Positions 1 to 10,374 of a stretch of DNA of 64,000 nucleotides are shown here, piece by piece. The translations under genes and the position numbers were made by a program. Every line of letters begins with the position of its first letter. Within the stretch, counting starts at the first letter, position 1. This DNA comes from Sclerodactyla briareus. Its lineage: Eukaryota; Echinodermata; Holothuroidea; Dendrochirotida; Sclerodactylidae. The stretch covers positions 62,001 through 126,000 of the forward strand of contig JAODTK010005851.1 in assembly GCA_026419785.1 (NCBI GenBank), read 5' to 3'. The notes below the pieces were generated by a model. It was not told where the DNA came from. It searched no databases and was given only the letters and a program-made list of their open reading frames with translations.

Positions 1-3000
1 CCCGCGTTAGTCCCTCTTATCAGGCCGCTTTTAACATTTCATAACAACTAAAAGGCTACAAGTGTGAAAAATAGCAGCCTTATAAAGAGGGATTGAAGGG
101 TCACACTCCTTCTGAAAATACGACACTCCGTGATTTCGCAATTGTGGCTTATTTGACCGATGGTCGGTCCAAATGGGGCAATTTGCCCGCTTTAGTCCCC
201 CGTATCAGGCCAGGTGTTTCAAACATGTCATTACAGCAGAAGATGCTATCAAGGTGAAAAATAGCAGCCTGATACAGAGGGATTAATGGGGTCACACTCC
301 CTCCGGAAATAGGACCGCTCCGTGATTTCGCTATATGGCTCATTGTCGCGAATCGAACAAACAAACGGGGCACATTTGCCTGCTTTAGAGAGGTCCCTCT
401 GTATATCATGCCACGAATTTTAGCATTTCCATTAACACCGTAAAAAGGCTACTAGTGTGAAAAATATCAGCCTGATCAGAGGGATTAAAGGAGTCCATCC
501 CTTCCGGAAATCGACACTTCGTGCTTTCCGCTATGTGGCTCTTGAGTGATGTCGGTCCAAACTGGGCAAATTTGCCCGCTTTAGTCCCACTGTATCAGCC
601 AGATTTTTAACATGTCATTACCTCATAGAGCTACGAGTGTTAAAAACATCAGCCTGATACCGAGGGATTAAGGGGGTCACACTCCCTCCGGATTTACGAC
701 ACTTCGTGATTTCGCGACATGGCGAATTGTCGCGAATCGGATCAAACGGGGTCAAATTTTGCCTGCTTTAGGTCCTCTGTATCAGACCAGCTTTGAACAT
801 GTCATTAACATTATAAAAGGCTACAAGGTGAAAAATAGCAGCCTGAATACAGCTGGATTGAAGGGGTCACATCTTTCTTTCTGAAACTACGACACGTCGT
901 GGATTCGACTATGTGCTTATTGAGCGATGTCGGTCCAAATGGGGGCAATTTCCCGCCTTTTTTTTAGTCCCTCCTAAGCAGGCCAAGTTTTTATCATGGC
1001 ATTACAGCATAAGAGGCTACAAGTGGGAAAATGCAGCCTGATCAGAGGGCTTAAAGGGGGTCAGAACCTTCCCCTCGTAAATACGACCTTCGTGATTTTC
1101 GCGATATGGCTAATTGTCCGAATCGATCAAAACGGGGCACATTGCCCTCTTTAGAGAGTTAGTCCCTCTTTATCAGCCATATTTTTTAACATGTCATAAC
1201 AGCATAAGCAGCCACAATGTGATAAAATATCATCCTGATACAGAGGGATTAAGGGGTCACACTCCCTCCTGAAATAACTGAAACCCACACTCCGTGATTT
1301 CGCGATATGGTCTACTTGGTCGCGAAATCACTCGACGGGGCAAATTTGCTCAGCTTTGGTCCCTTTTTATCAGGCTCAGCCGATTTGGAACATGTCATTA
1401 CCACATAAAGAGGCTACAAGTGTGCAAAATATCAGCCCTGATACATGAGGGATTAATGGGGTCACACTCCCTCCGGAAATACGACACCGTGATTTCGCTA
1501 TGTGGCTCATTAGATGTCGGTCCAAACGAGGCAAATTTGCCCGCTTTAAGTCCCACTGTATCAGCCCAGATTTTTTAAGCTGTCATTAACCTCATGAGAG
1601 GCCACTAGTGTTACAACACAGCCCGCTACGATGGATTAAGGGGTCCACACTGACTCCTCCGGAATAGGAACGCTTCCGTGATTCTCGATATGGCCCTGTC
1701 GCGAAATCCGAGCAAACGGGGCAAATTTGCCTGCTTGGTCCCTCTGTATCAGGCCAGCTTTTCAGCATGTCATTACAACATCAAGTCTCCAAGTGTGAAA
1801 ATGAGCAGCCTGATACAGAGGGATTGGAAGGGTCCACACTCCTTCTAAAATCGACCCTTCGTGTTTTCGCTATGTGGCTTATGGAGCTAGTCGGTCCAAT
1901 GGGCGAATTTTTCCCGCTTTAGTCCCATCCTTATCAGCCAGGTTTTTAACTGGCATTAACAGCATGAGAGGCTACAATTTGTGAAAAGATAGCAAGCCTC
2001 ATCCAGGGGATTAAAGGGGTCCCACTTCCTCCTCCGGAATACAACACTTCGTGATTTCGCGAGATGGCTAATTGTCGCGAAATCGGATCAAACGGGCAAC
2101 ATTTGCCGCTTTAGTCCCCTCTGTTCGCCAGATTTTAACATGTTCTAATCAGCATAAGCGTCCACTGTGTAAAATATCAGCCTGATACAAGAGGGATTAA
2201 AGGGTTCACACTCCCTCCGGAAACACTGAAATAACTACGCTTCTGTGATTTCGCGATATTGCTAATTATCGCGAAATCGCATCAAACGGGGCAAATTTGC
2301 TCGCTTTGTTGGTCCCCTTGTATCAGGCCAGATTTGTAACATGTCATGAACAAGCCTAAGAGGCTACAGTGTGCAAAATATCAGCCTGATAAAGAGGGGA
2401 TTAAAGGGGTCACACTCCTCCTCCGAAATACGGGACCTTGGTGATTTGCGATATGGCTAATTGTCGCTAATTCGGATCAAACGTGGCAATTTACCGCTTT
2501 AGTCCCTCTGTATCAGGCCGATTTTAACAGGTCATAACGGTATAAGAGCTACAAGTGTGAAAAATATCACCTGATCAGAGGGTTAAAGGGGTCCACTCCT
2601 CCCCCTTCCGGAATAGGACGCTCCGTGGATTTCGCGATATGTCTATTGTCGCGGAAGATCGGACAACGGGGCAACATTTGCCCGGCCTTTAGTCCCTCTG
2701 TATCAGCAGATTTTTAACATAATCATTAAATCCTGAGAGGCTACTAGTGTGAAATATCAGCTGATCCAGAGGGATTAAAGGGGTGCCACTCCCTCCGGAA
2801 ATACGACACTTCGTGATTTCGCTATGTGGCTCATTGAGTGATGTCCGTCCAAACGGGGCGAATTCGCCCGCCTTCAGTCCCCTGATCAGCCAGATTTTTA
2901 ACATGTCATTAACCCATGAAGCTCCTAGTGTTAAAAAACAATCAGCCCGATACAGAGGGATCAAAGGGTCCACTCCTCCGGAAATGGACGCTTCGTGATT

Positions 3001-3620
3001 TCGCGATATGGCTAATTGTCCGAAATCGGAGCACACGGTCAAATTTGCCTGTTTTAGTCCCCCTCTGTATCAGGCCAGATTTTTATCATGGTCATTAACA
3101 AACCGACACCGTAAAATGCTACTAGTTGGGAAAAATATCAGCCTGATACAGAGGGGTTAAAGGGTCACACTCCTCCGTAAATAGGACGCTTCGTGATTTC
3201 GCGATATGTCTATAATTGTCGCGAAATCGGAACAAACGTGGCACATTGCCTGCTTTAGAGAGTCCCCCTGTATCAGGCCATATTTTTAGCATGTCATTAA
3301 CACCGTAAAAGGCTACATGTGTGAAAAATATAAGCCCGAATACAGAGGGGTTAAAGGGTCGACACAACCCTCAAATCACGACATTTCCGTGTTTTCGCTA
3401 TGTGACCTGATATTGAGCGATGTCGGTCCAAACGTGGCAAATTTGCCCGCTTTAGTCCCTCTGTATCAGGCCGGTTTTTAACATGTCATTAACACCATAA
3501 TAGGCTACTAGTTTGCGATATTACTCAGCCTGATACCAAGCGGCTTGAATGTTCAAACCAAAATCCCCTCTGAAATATGACACCTCCTGATTCTCCGCGA
3601 AGGGTCCTGCAAAATTGCTG
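1..3620. repeat. ~192-bp satellite array, about 19 monomers
   Basis: A head-to-tail tandem array is cut by the left window edge and decays near 3,600. The anchor GTGATTTCGC or a variant recurs near 131, 319, 510, 697, 889, 1092, 1294, 1488, 1677, 1870, 2050, 2247, 2439, 2626, 2812, 2993, 3193, 3388 and 3590, a mean spacing of about 192 bp. Two monomer types differ just after the anchor: type A carries GATGTCGGTCC and type B carries TTGTCGCGAAATCGG. Each monomer contains an inverted repeat with 16-bp arms (for example 1739-1754 with 1808-1823) around a loop of about 53 bp. Copies differ mostly by one- or two-base indels. No coding signal is seen. Confidence 0.95.
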
Positions 3621-4898
3621 TAGAAGCTTCAGGCAGTCATCCCATTCGCCGACCCTTGCTAATAATCAAGATGACGGATCGATAATTGGGATTTTAGGTC
3701 GAACCCTGTAAAAATACCAAATAAACTCATTCTGCTATTCCACGAACCGACGCATTCAGTATAACCCAGTTCACGTTTCACGATTCGAATCCCCTGCAGT
3801 CTGGTGTGGACTTGTGAGCCTCAATGGAGTTTGTGTCACGGCTCATTCGTTTCAACGATTCATTCGTTCACGATTCGCAATCAATTTGACAATCCCCCAT
3901 TTGCTGGGAATAATGGCCTTCCGCCAACAGTCGCTTATTAATATCCGAATCGTGAAACGTGAATCGTGAAAGTGAAATAACTTCCATGAGGTTTCGCAGC
4001 CTCTTTTTAAGTCTGTGTGCGCAGGATTGGTGCTAAAAATTCGTGCCGCACCACAAGGTCTAGCTAAATAGTTGCGACCTTCAGATTGGTGCTTCCATTT
4101 CACATCAAGGCAGAACATGATTTATTGAAGTGTTGTCTTCGCTCATGATGGTGGACAACCCGAAAAACCTTCTTTATCGCGCAATTGGTCCCGTGGAAAA
4201 GACATATGACTGGCGAAAGAAACGTATAGAGTTGACTGGGCGAATTCGTCTGACCCGCGATAGAATAAATGCTGTATGGTTCTTTGTAAAGACATGGGTG
4301 AATTCAAAAAGGTATTATTATTGTTTTGTAATTCTATAGCAATATACTAGTGCATTCGAGTAGTCGAGCGCTTCCCCAACAGTGGCGTACACACGGAAGG
4401 GGGGGAGGGGGCAGGAACCCCCCATGGCCCAACCAAGTGATCAATAAATTTTTAACACGAAAACTTATTTTCGGCAGTTCAGTAGAGGTTTCGGCGTAGA
4501 TAGGTATTAGAAATATTGTAGCCAGCAGGGTCAGCCTAGCCTCTAGGGAGGTAGGGACCATAAATTGTATTTTTTTGTCAATAGGTCAGGGAGTGTGGAG
4601 GCCATTCTGAGGGCGCACTTTCCTAGGGTTACGACCTACCCCCCCTCCCACCCCCCCTCCGACAAGTCTCTCGGTATGCGCCTGCGTCCCAGTCCCACTT
4701 AGACCAAAATTAGGTTAGCAGACTGCGACTGCCGAGCGCTTATTAAACATTGGGTTGTGTAGGCTAATCGTTATCATGGTAACACGAGTATCAGTCCCTA
4801 TCCATGGGGTGCAGTTAACAGAGGCATCGCCTAAGCTAACGTTAGAGAAAAGCCCATGCTCGAAAAGACCTTCATCGGCCTATGCTTAGGACAATGTG
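3621..4898. other. Unique-looking sequence with a spaced inverted repeat
   Basis: No gene is recognised. An 18-bp inverted repeat lies at 3770-3787 and 3946-3963 (arm TTCACGTTTCACGATTCG and its complement), about 158 bp apart. Partial copies of the same ACGATTCG word lie near 3855-3885 and 3961-3970. A G-rich run near 4398-4410 and C-rich runs near 4639-4660 are homopolymer-prone. Short open frames here show no family features. Confidence 0.5.
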
Positions 4899-5391
4899 CG
4901 AAACTCACTTCAATGGGGCATTTGTGTAGCAGTCAATGGAGCAAGTCAGGAAAATAATGATATCCACTCATTTGTGAAGTGTACCGAATGTATCGCCACC
5001 TAATCCTGATATTTTGTTCCTGGCATTTACTTCACATAAAACTGGCAGGAAATTCTGATTGGAATCTGCAATTTTGCAACTCAAATGAGCCGTTTTCCCG
5101 ATCAGGTAACGATCCTACAGTAATGTACCATGGTAAACCTCAGTGAAAGGATACATAGGCCCCCATGGATGCATATTGGGCAAAAAAACCAAAATCATTG
5201 CTTGATTTGAGTTGGGATAAGAATCAGATTCCGATCAGAATTTCTGAATTTTTATGGAAGTAGAATAACAAGAACAAACCTTCAGGATTTGGTTGACGCG
5301 AACACCCACAAATGAGTGTGAAAATATTGTTGAGTTTCTGGCTCGCTCATTGGACTGCTAACACAAAGTTGCTCACTATGAATGAGTTTCG
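4899..5391. mobile_element. Foldback MITE, copy 1
   Basis: The two ends are long imperfect terminal inverted repeats. The left end begins CGAAACTCACTTCA and continues through CAGTCAATGGAGCAAG. The right end reads the complement, finishing ATGAATGAGTTTCG. Complementarity extends inward well beyond 60 bp, so most of the element could fold on itself. It carries no open frame for a transposase. A second copy in the same orientation lies at 35231-35668. I could not identify a target-site duplication, so the exact ends may be off by a few bases. Confidence 0.75.
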
Positions 5392-7680
5392 ACGTTGCCG
5401 ATAGGCTCAGCCTTCTTGCAAAATTTGACAAGAAACATACCACAGCTAGCACAACTTCCTCGTCCCTGATTTCCACCAACCAGATCTTGCCGCATCATTT
5501 TTTACAAATATCCGTACAGTATATTCATCTCCTGGCCTAAGTGCACCAATGGAGCAGAGTACCAGTTATGTGGAAATGTGACTAGAAACTGAGTAGTATA
5601 TACTGTACTCCTTCGGATGACATGTCAACAATCATTCCTAATGAATTTTGAATTGGTCATGATCAGGCCTATAGGTAGGCTAAAAGCTGGCATGGATCAA
5701 TATCTAACATATACGGTACTGTATAACACAGATACTCACATAACGTGAACTTGAGTGACCTGTAAGCCAGAAGTTAAAGGTCATATAGGGACCACACTAT
5801 CCACCACACTGAAATGCCATATATTTACTTGAATACCACGAAGGTCATGATTTCTCTGTCAAATACAAACATTCAAATCTGACAGTCGAACAGTTCTTTC
5901 CTGGAAAAAATAGCCAATCCTCACGTCTACCAGAAAATCATTTACTGATATATATGTTCTAACGCTTGTAATTAGTGAACTTTGAGCCAAATATTAACTA
6001 AATAAAAAATATTTCAATTTTAGGCCATCAAATTTTTTCAATGTGATTGTGATGCTTGATGTTACTCAAGATGAGCTGCACTGGCTTAATTCTGTACAGT
6101 GAGCTTATATTCTTGAAAAATCCAACCTTGGTATTTTATTGAGTTGAAGATTTTATAAAAAATTAGGAGGAAACACTTTTAGGGATCTTTCTTCAATATT
6201 AATAGTTCAAATATCAAAATAATCCAGTAAATTTGGTGCCATATGGAATATCTTGTTGCCCAAGTACCACTAAATAACACTTATGCTGCTGATTGAAAAA
6301 CGGGTACCAAATCGTGCAGATAATGATCCATGGACAAGCCTTTCAGGCTGGCGAAACTATATATATCTATGCTTTCAGATTTTTGCGTGATATCTGCTAA
6401 CTGACAATTGCTCTCTTGACCTACAAGATCAGGTTGGGTATACATAGGCTACACTGAAGCCAGAGGAAACAACCCCTGAGTGCGAAAAAATGGCGGGACT
6501 AGCAGTTTGGGAAACCCACATGTCTACAGTATAGATTGACAAAATTGAAGTTGGAAACTTTGCCAGGATTAGGCCTGTTGTTGTCTGATGATATAGGTGT
6601 TCGGAAATTCAATGTCAACATCCATCTAGGGTCAATTCTTTTGGTTTTTGTTGGAGTTGGACTAGTCAAGCTGCTTCTCCTGCAGGTTGGAATGGATGAT
6701 CAGCAGAATGAGTATATATTTATTGAACAGGTGAGCTACTGGCAAAGGTTCTAGGGTTCACTTGGGTCCTTTTGGTGAAAATAGTCAATGCTTTTCTTTT
6801 CTACATATCAAGTTGGATTTTCTGTCTGTCAGTAGTCTGTCAGTGGCAATTTGGCCGTCATGACGATGGTTCCTATAGAGTGCTCAAGTTATTTGGTCCA
6901 TTTAGGCTCATTTTGACCCCACAGTGTCTCTTGAGTCGAAATACTTTTCCACAGATTCATTTGGTGTTGTGATATGTGGTCATTCCATTTTTGACCAGTG
7001 TGTATACAGGGTTCCCAGATTCAGGGGAATCTACAGATAGGTTCAATTTTGGCCATTTTTCTTCTTCAAATATGAGCAGGCTAATCTGTAAACTCCTACA
7101 GAAATCGGAATAGCGGGATGAGATGGAAGTGGTCTGTTTTATCATTGACCATGTTGCATATGGGTGGTCAGGGATCTGAAGCATCATCTACAGGTCTTTG
7201 TCTTTGTAAAACCTTGTGCGTCCTTTATCACAGAAGATTAGGATTTGAAAGCTGGTACTTGGTCATTGGCCTATTGTTGCGGCTGATACTATGAGGGTGG
7301 TGAGGTTTTCACCATCAGGAGTTAAGGTTAATCTCATTGTGGGGTTCAATTTCGGTTTATTTGTTTGACATGGACAAGCTGCCTCTTCTACATTGAAGAA
7401 TTGAATAATGATCCAAGTTAGGTCAGGTCCATCCATGTTACAGTATTGTATCCTGAAATTATGGAAAATTTTCCACACTCAACTGCTGCAAAATTGATAT
7501 GTGAGCTAAGCTGTCCCATTGACACTGCTTGATTTCTTCTCCTCCCACACTTTCCTAGCTACCTGACCATCATTCTGGGACTGTGGTAATGTTTCCATTG
7601 GACTCTAATTAAAAATTATTTCTTCTTAAGGAGACATTTGCTTAGAAAACTGGCCCCCGCCACTCCTCTGAGGCAAATAG
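5392..7680. other. Region upstream of the COQ3 exons, no exon recognised
   Basis: About 2.3 kb of AT-rich sequence shows no recognisable coding exon. The 5' part of COQ3 (mitochondrial presequence and first exon or exons) should lie here or to the left, but I could not pick it out by similarity. Open frames around 6536-6754 and 7263-7478 lack family features. Phrases such as TCATTTTGACCCC near 6909 recall decayed copies of the AGGTCA-rich repeats found later in the window. Confidence 0.4.
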
Positions 7681-7900
7681 GTACAGGTGATGGTGGGACA
7701 ATCGATCCGAAAGAGGTGGAATTCTTCACTTCGGAGGTCATCCTCAGAGAGTGGTGGAAGGACTCAATGAACCTCATTTTCGATGATCAGACGAGAGTCC
7801 CCTGATCAGAGATGCATTGTCTGCAGATAAGGAGACAGGAAGACCTCTGGATGGACTGTCCATCCTCGATGTCGGGTGTGGTGGTGGTATCCTGAGTGAG
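7681..7900 (+). CDS. COQ3: COQ3 exon with methyltransferase motif I
   Basis: The exon encodes the segment leading into the methyltransferase fold (VEFFTSEV, then REWWKDSMN, then RVPLIRD) and ends with SAM-binding motif I, LDVGCGGGILSE. A donor GTTAGT follows at 7901. The acceptor is either AATAG at 7680 or TACAG a few bases later. The frame breaks at CCCC (7799-7802): one more C would join TRVP to LIRDALSADKE. Sequence and order match the animal COQ3 family, which has a WW..H/DSMNDLRVPFIRD-like stretch here. Confidence 0.88.
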
Positions 7901-10374
7901 GTTAGTATTTTAACCCAGTGGTTGCGCCACAATTGGGTAGAGCGTTGGCCTTCTACCCACCCGGTGACTGGGGTTCAAACTCTGGTCGGGTCATACCAAA
8001 GACTTTAAAAAAAGGTACATGTTGCCTTCTCCCCTCGCTTGGCTCTCAGCACAAGGGATTTGAGCAGGGACAAACGAGGGGTTGGCAATTTACGAGTTGC
8101 CGTCTGCATTGTGATTACCCCCCACCCCCACATAAGGTACTGTCAAAGAGGCATTGCCTGTGCACCTGGTGGAGGATTCGCAGCTGACAATGAGGTGCAG
8201 TCCTCATATCTGCAACCCTTGCTCTGGCTGAGCCCTAAAAATAGGTTTGATCCTGTGTGCTCGGCAAGTATGCCATGAAAGTGAACAAAAAATGTTCTCG
8301 TCGACTGTCAAAAAAATGAAGAAGGATATAAGGACGCAATAACGTATGACGTCACACTTGGACAATCCAGGAAGTTATGTCATGGATTTCATTGTTTCAT
8401 TCTGTAGAATAGGTCAACATTTAGCAGAAGTTCTATTGTCTTTCTCTCACCAAAGTAACCATCAACACCTACCAACCCACCACAGCAATCCTCTTCCATA
8501 GACTAAACGCTTTTTGAAGTGAAAATAATGTGTGAATTTTAATGGAAAACAAAGATTGTTTGCAGGGTTGTGCAAGTATGACTCTTTTTCTATTGCATGA
8601 TGGGATCTTTTCAATCTTGTGCAAGACACATGCACAAACTTCAAAAGACTTTAACTCTGTAACGGAAAGTCGTATAAACTTTGAGTTTGGAAAACGCTTC
8701 CGTTGTTCTCCCTCTCGGCTATAATTGCCTCTTTACAATTCATCCTGCAGACTTTGTAGAGCATATATCAATAGTCAACTTGATAGGATGGCCTATCCTA
8801 AATCAGCTCTTATCCGCTGAAGAAGATTCCTGATGATTGGGATTCACTGTTCTCTTTTACTGGAACTGAACCAATATTTGAGGTGGCGTATGCCATGTCC
8901 TTCCATGCCATAGACTACATGCTTTATTTTGCCACAGCCTAAACAAAAGTTGGCTGTAATACCTTCAACTTTATTATTACTTCATATGTTCACATTGGCA
9001 GTACTCGGGAAATAGCTAGCGTAATTTTAGTGTTAACTAAAATTGATACCAATTGCAGTCAATAATTGCAGTCAATTTACTGATCGGGTGACAATATTGG
9101 CTTTCTCGACTGTTGTTTAAGGGGTAAAATTATGAATTAAGCATTTAAATTTGCTGTGAGTACTGGATGGTCAGGCTGAGTGTGGGTTAACCACCCACCC
9201 AGTAGTTACATCCCTGGCATACTAAAATAATATGTGCCAATTAACATTATCTCAATTGTAATCTTCTTCAGAACTAGAGTATTCTATGTCATTGTGTCCC
9301 GTATCAATATCCAATCAAAATTATTACCAGGAGGAGAACATCTATGATTGTTTGTTTTTTTCTCCCAGGCATTAGCAAGACTCGGCGCCATGTAACAGGC
9401 ATAGATGCTTCAGAGGCGATGATCGACGCAGCGAGACAACATGCACAGCTGGACCCAGATTCAGGAGCGATTGGCATCCATAACCAGACAACGAGGGATT
9501 GGCCGATTCAGAGTCGTATGATGGAGTTGTTGCCTCAGAGGTTATAGAACATGTGTCCGATGTTGAAAGCTTTGTTGGAGACTGTGTCAGACTGGCAAAG
9601 GTGAGGAGAGGAGAATTCAAGCAGAAAAATTTGAACAGGAGGACACAGCCCTCATTTGGAAATTCAATATTCTGCATAATTCTATGTATCTAAAGTTTAA
9701 TCTGCAAATTTCATTTGCCATCTTAATTTTGTTTGGAGACAATGAGATGAATGAGAGAGAATGAGAAACCAATGCCCCCTAGAGAAACCTTTATTTAGTT
9801 CTATTTCGACCTTGACATGATTCTTTTTTTATGCAGAACAGCCGTTCAAAGATTTTCGATACAAGGTCATTTTAAATAAGAGGGCTTGATTTGGGCCAAA
9901 GAAAGTTACAGGCCCTTTAAAAAACTTATTTATTAACATATTTTTATGAAACTTAGACTCGGTGTGTATGGGGTGCTGAGAAAACTATCATTGACCACAT
10001 CGAGGATAGGTCAAAGGAGATTAAAGAAACGAGCAGCATTCACATGAAAGTTCTTGTAAGTCCTAATGCTCCTTGTTGATCATTCTAAAGTGAAAAGTGA
10101 GTGTTTGTGCAGTTTCAGCTACAGCACCATTGGTGCTCCTTTATTCCTTTACCCTCATTGTTAGTTGAGTAATCACATGGATTCTTTAGTTTTTTACACT
10201 CTCCTAGCCTGGTGGGTCAATTTTCATGACCACCATCAACCAGACATGGCCTGCTTACATGGTGGCCATCCTCCTAGCAGAGAAGTTAGGACCGTTCTAA
10301 ATCGGAACACATCAATACCACAAATTTGTGAAGCCTGAGAGATTGAAGAACATCTTCCATCAAAGTAAGTTTAT
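7681..10374 (+). CDS. COQ3: COQ3, ubiquinone biosynthesis O-methyltransferase (partial, three exons)
   Basis: COQ3 is the mitochondrial SAM-dependent O-methyltransferase of coenzyme Q synthesis; it methylates hydroxylated polyprenyl-benzoate intermediates at two steps and belongs to the COQ complex on the inner membrane. Three exons are visible: 7681-7900, 9369-9600 and 10208-10374. Together they carry class I methyltransferase motif I (ILDVGCGGGILSE), the acidic post-I motif GIDAS, motif II (VVASEVIEHV) and motif III (PGGSIFMTTIN), all in COQ3 order. The 7900/9369 and 9600/10208 junctions are phase 0 with GT donors and AG acceptors. The presequence exon and the C-terminal exon or exons were not found. 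Exons 1 and 2 need one and about two missing single bases respectively. Exon 3 has an in-frame TAA at 10298-10300 between AEK and GTHQYHKF. Sequencing error is the likelier cause, but a decayed copy is possible. Confidence 0.88.
7909..8290 (+). mobile_element. tRNA-headed SINE, copy 1
   Basis: The element starts just inside the COQ3 intron. Its head resembles a tRNA promoter: an A-box-like GTGGTTGCGCC..TGGGTAGAGCG and a B-box-like GGTTCAAACTC near 7972. It continues with AGACTTTAAAAAAAGGTAC and a body (CAAACGAGGGGTTGGCAATT, then GAGTTGCCGTCTG). The same body lies at 45108-45480 behind a different-looking tRNA head. No coding capacity is visible, and the tail was not delimited exactly. Confidence 0.75.
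8325..8705 (+). repeat. Dispersed repeat family B, copy 1 (COQ3 intron)
   Basis: This block aligns in direct orientation with about 15580-15965. Shared stretches include TGACGTCACAC, GTCAACATTTAGCAGAAGTT, TTTCTCTCACCAAAGTAA and CTCTGTAACGGAAA. It contains a perfect cAMP-response-element core, TGACGTCA, at 8347-8354. No terminal repeats or coding frame were found, so the type of element is unknown. Confidence 0.75.
8706..9368 (+). other. Remainder of the COQ3 intron
   Basis: This is AT-rich intronic sequence with no recognised feature. It ends in a pyrimidine-rich acceptor (TTTTTTTCTCCCAG) immediately before the exon at 9369. Confidence 0.6.
9369..9600 (+). CDS. COQ3: COQ3 exon with methyltransferase motifs post-I and II
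   Basis: The exon follows acceptor CCCAG and starts in phase 0 with ALARLGA, continuing HVTGIDASEAMIDAARQHA and, in another frame, SYDGVVASEVIEHVSDVESF to the donor AAAG|GTGAGG at 9600. The length is 232 nt. Phase 0 at both ends requires a multiple of three, so two bases appear to be missing: one near GCGCCAT (about 9387-9392) and one between about 9440 and 9498. The acidic loop (GID) and the ASE.IEHV motif are characteristic of the UbiG/COQ3 group. Confidence 0.88.
9601..10207 (+). other. COQ3 intron
   Basis: A GT-AG intron of 607 nt (GTGAGG to CTCCTAG) with no recognised repeat or gene inside. Confidence 0.65.
10208..10374 (+). CDS. COQ3: COQ3 exon with motif III (PGG)
   Basis: The exon begins PGGSIFMTTINQTWPAYMVA, the motif III strand and loop of the family, and ends with GTHQYHKFVKPERLKNIF before a perfect GTAAGT donor at 10375. 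Between these, TAA at 10298-10300 is in frame with both halves. Reading the intervening ten or so codons in the +2 frame gives a more family-like hydrophobic stretch, so a pair of compensating indels is one explanation; a real nonsense codon is the other. The exon or exons coding the C-terminal YNP-type region were not located downstream. Confidence 0.85.

Noticed and set aside
1-3620. CRISPR-like array of spaced palindromic repeats
   Set aside because: The whole ~192-bp unit is repeated without unique spacers, and the genome is an animal's; it is a satellite.
4130-4339. 69-codon plus-strand frame as a COQ3 first exon
   Set aside because: It lacks a mitochondrial presequence-like composition and no donor leads convincingly to 7681.
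7909-7985. Functional tRNA gene
   Set aside because: The A- and B-box-like words do not sit in a foldable cloverleaf, and the sequence continues into a SINE body present elsewhere.
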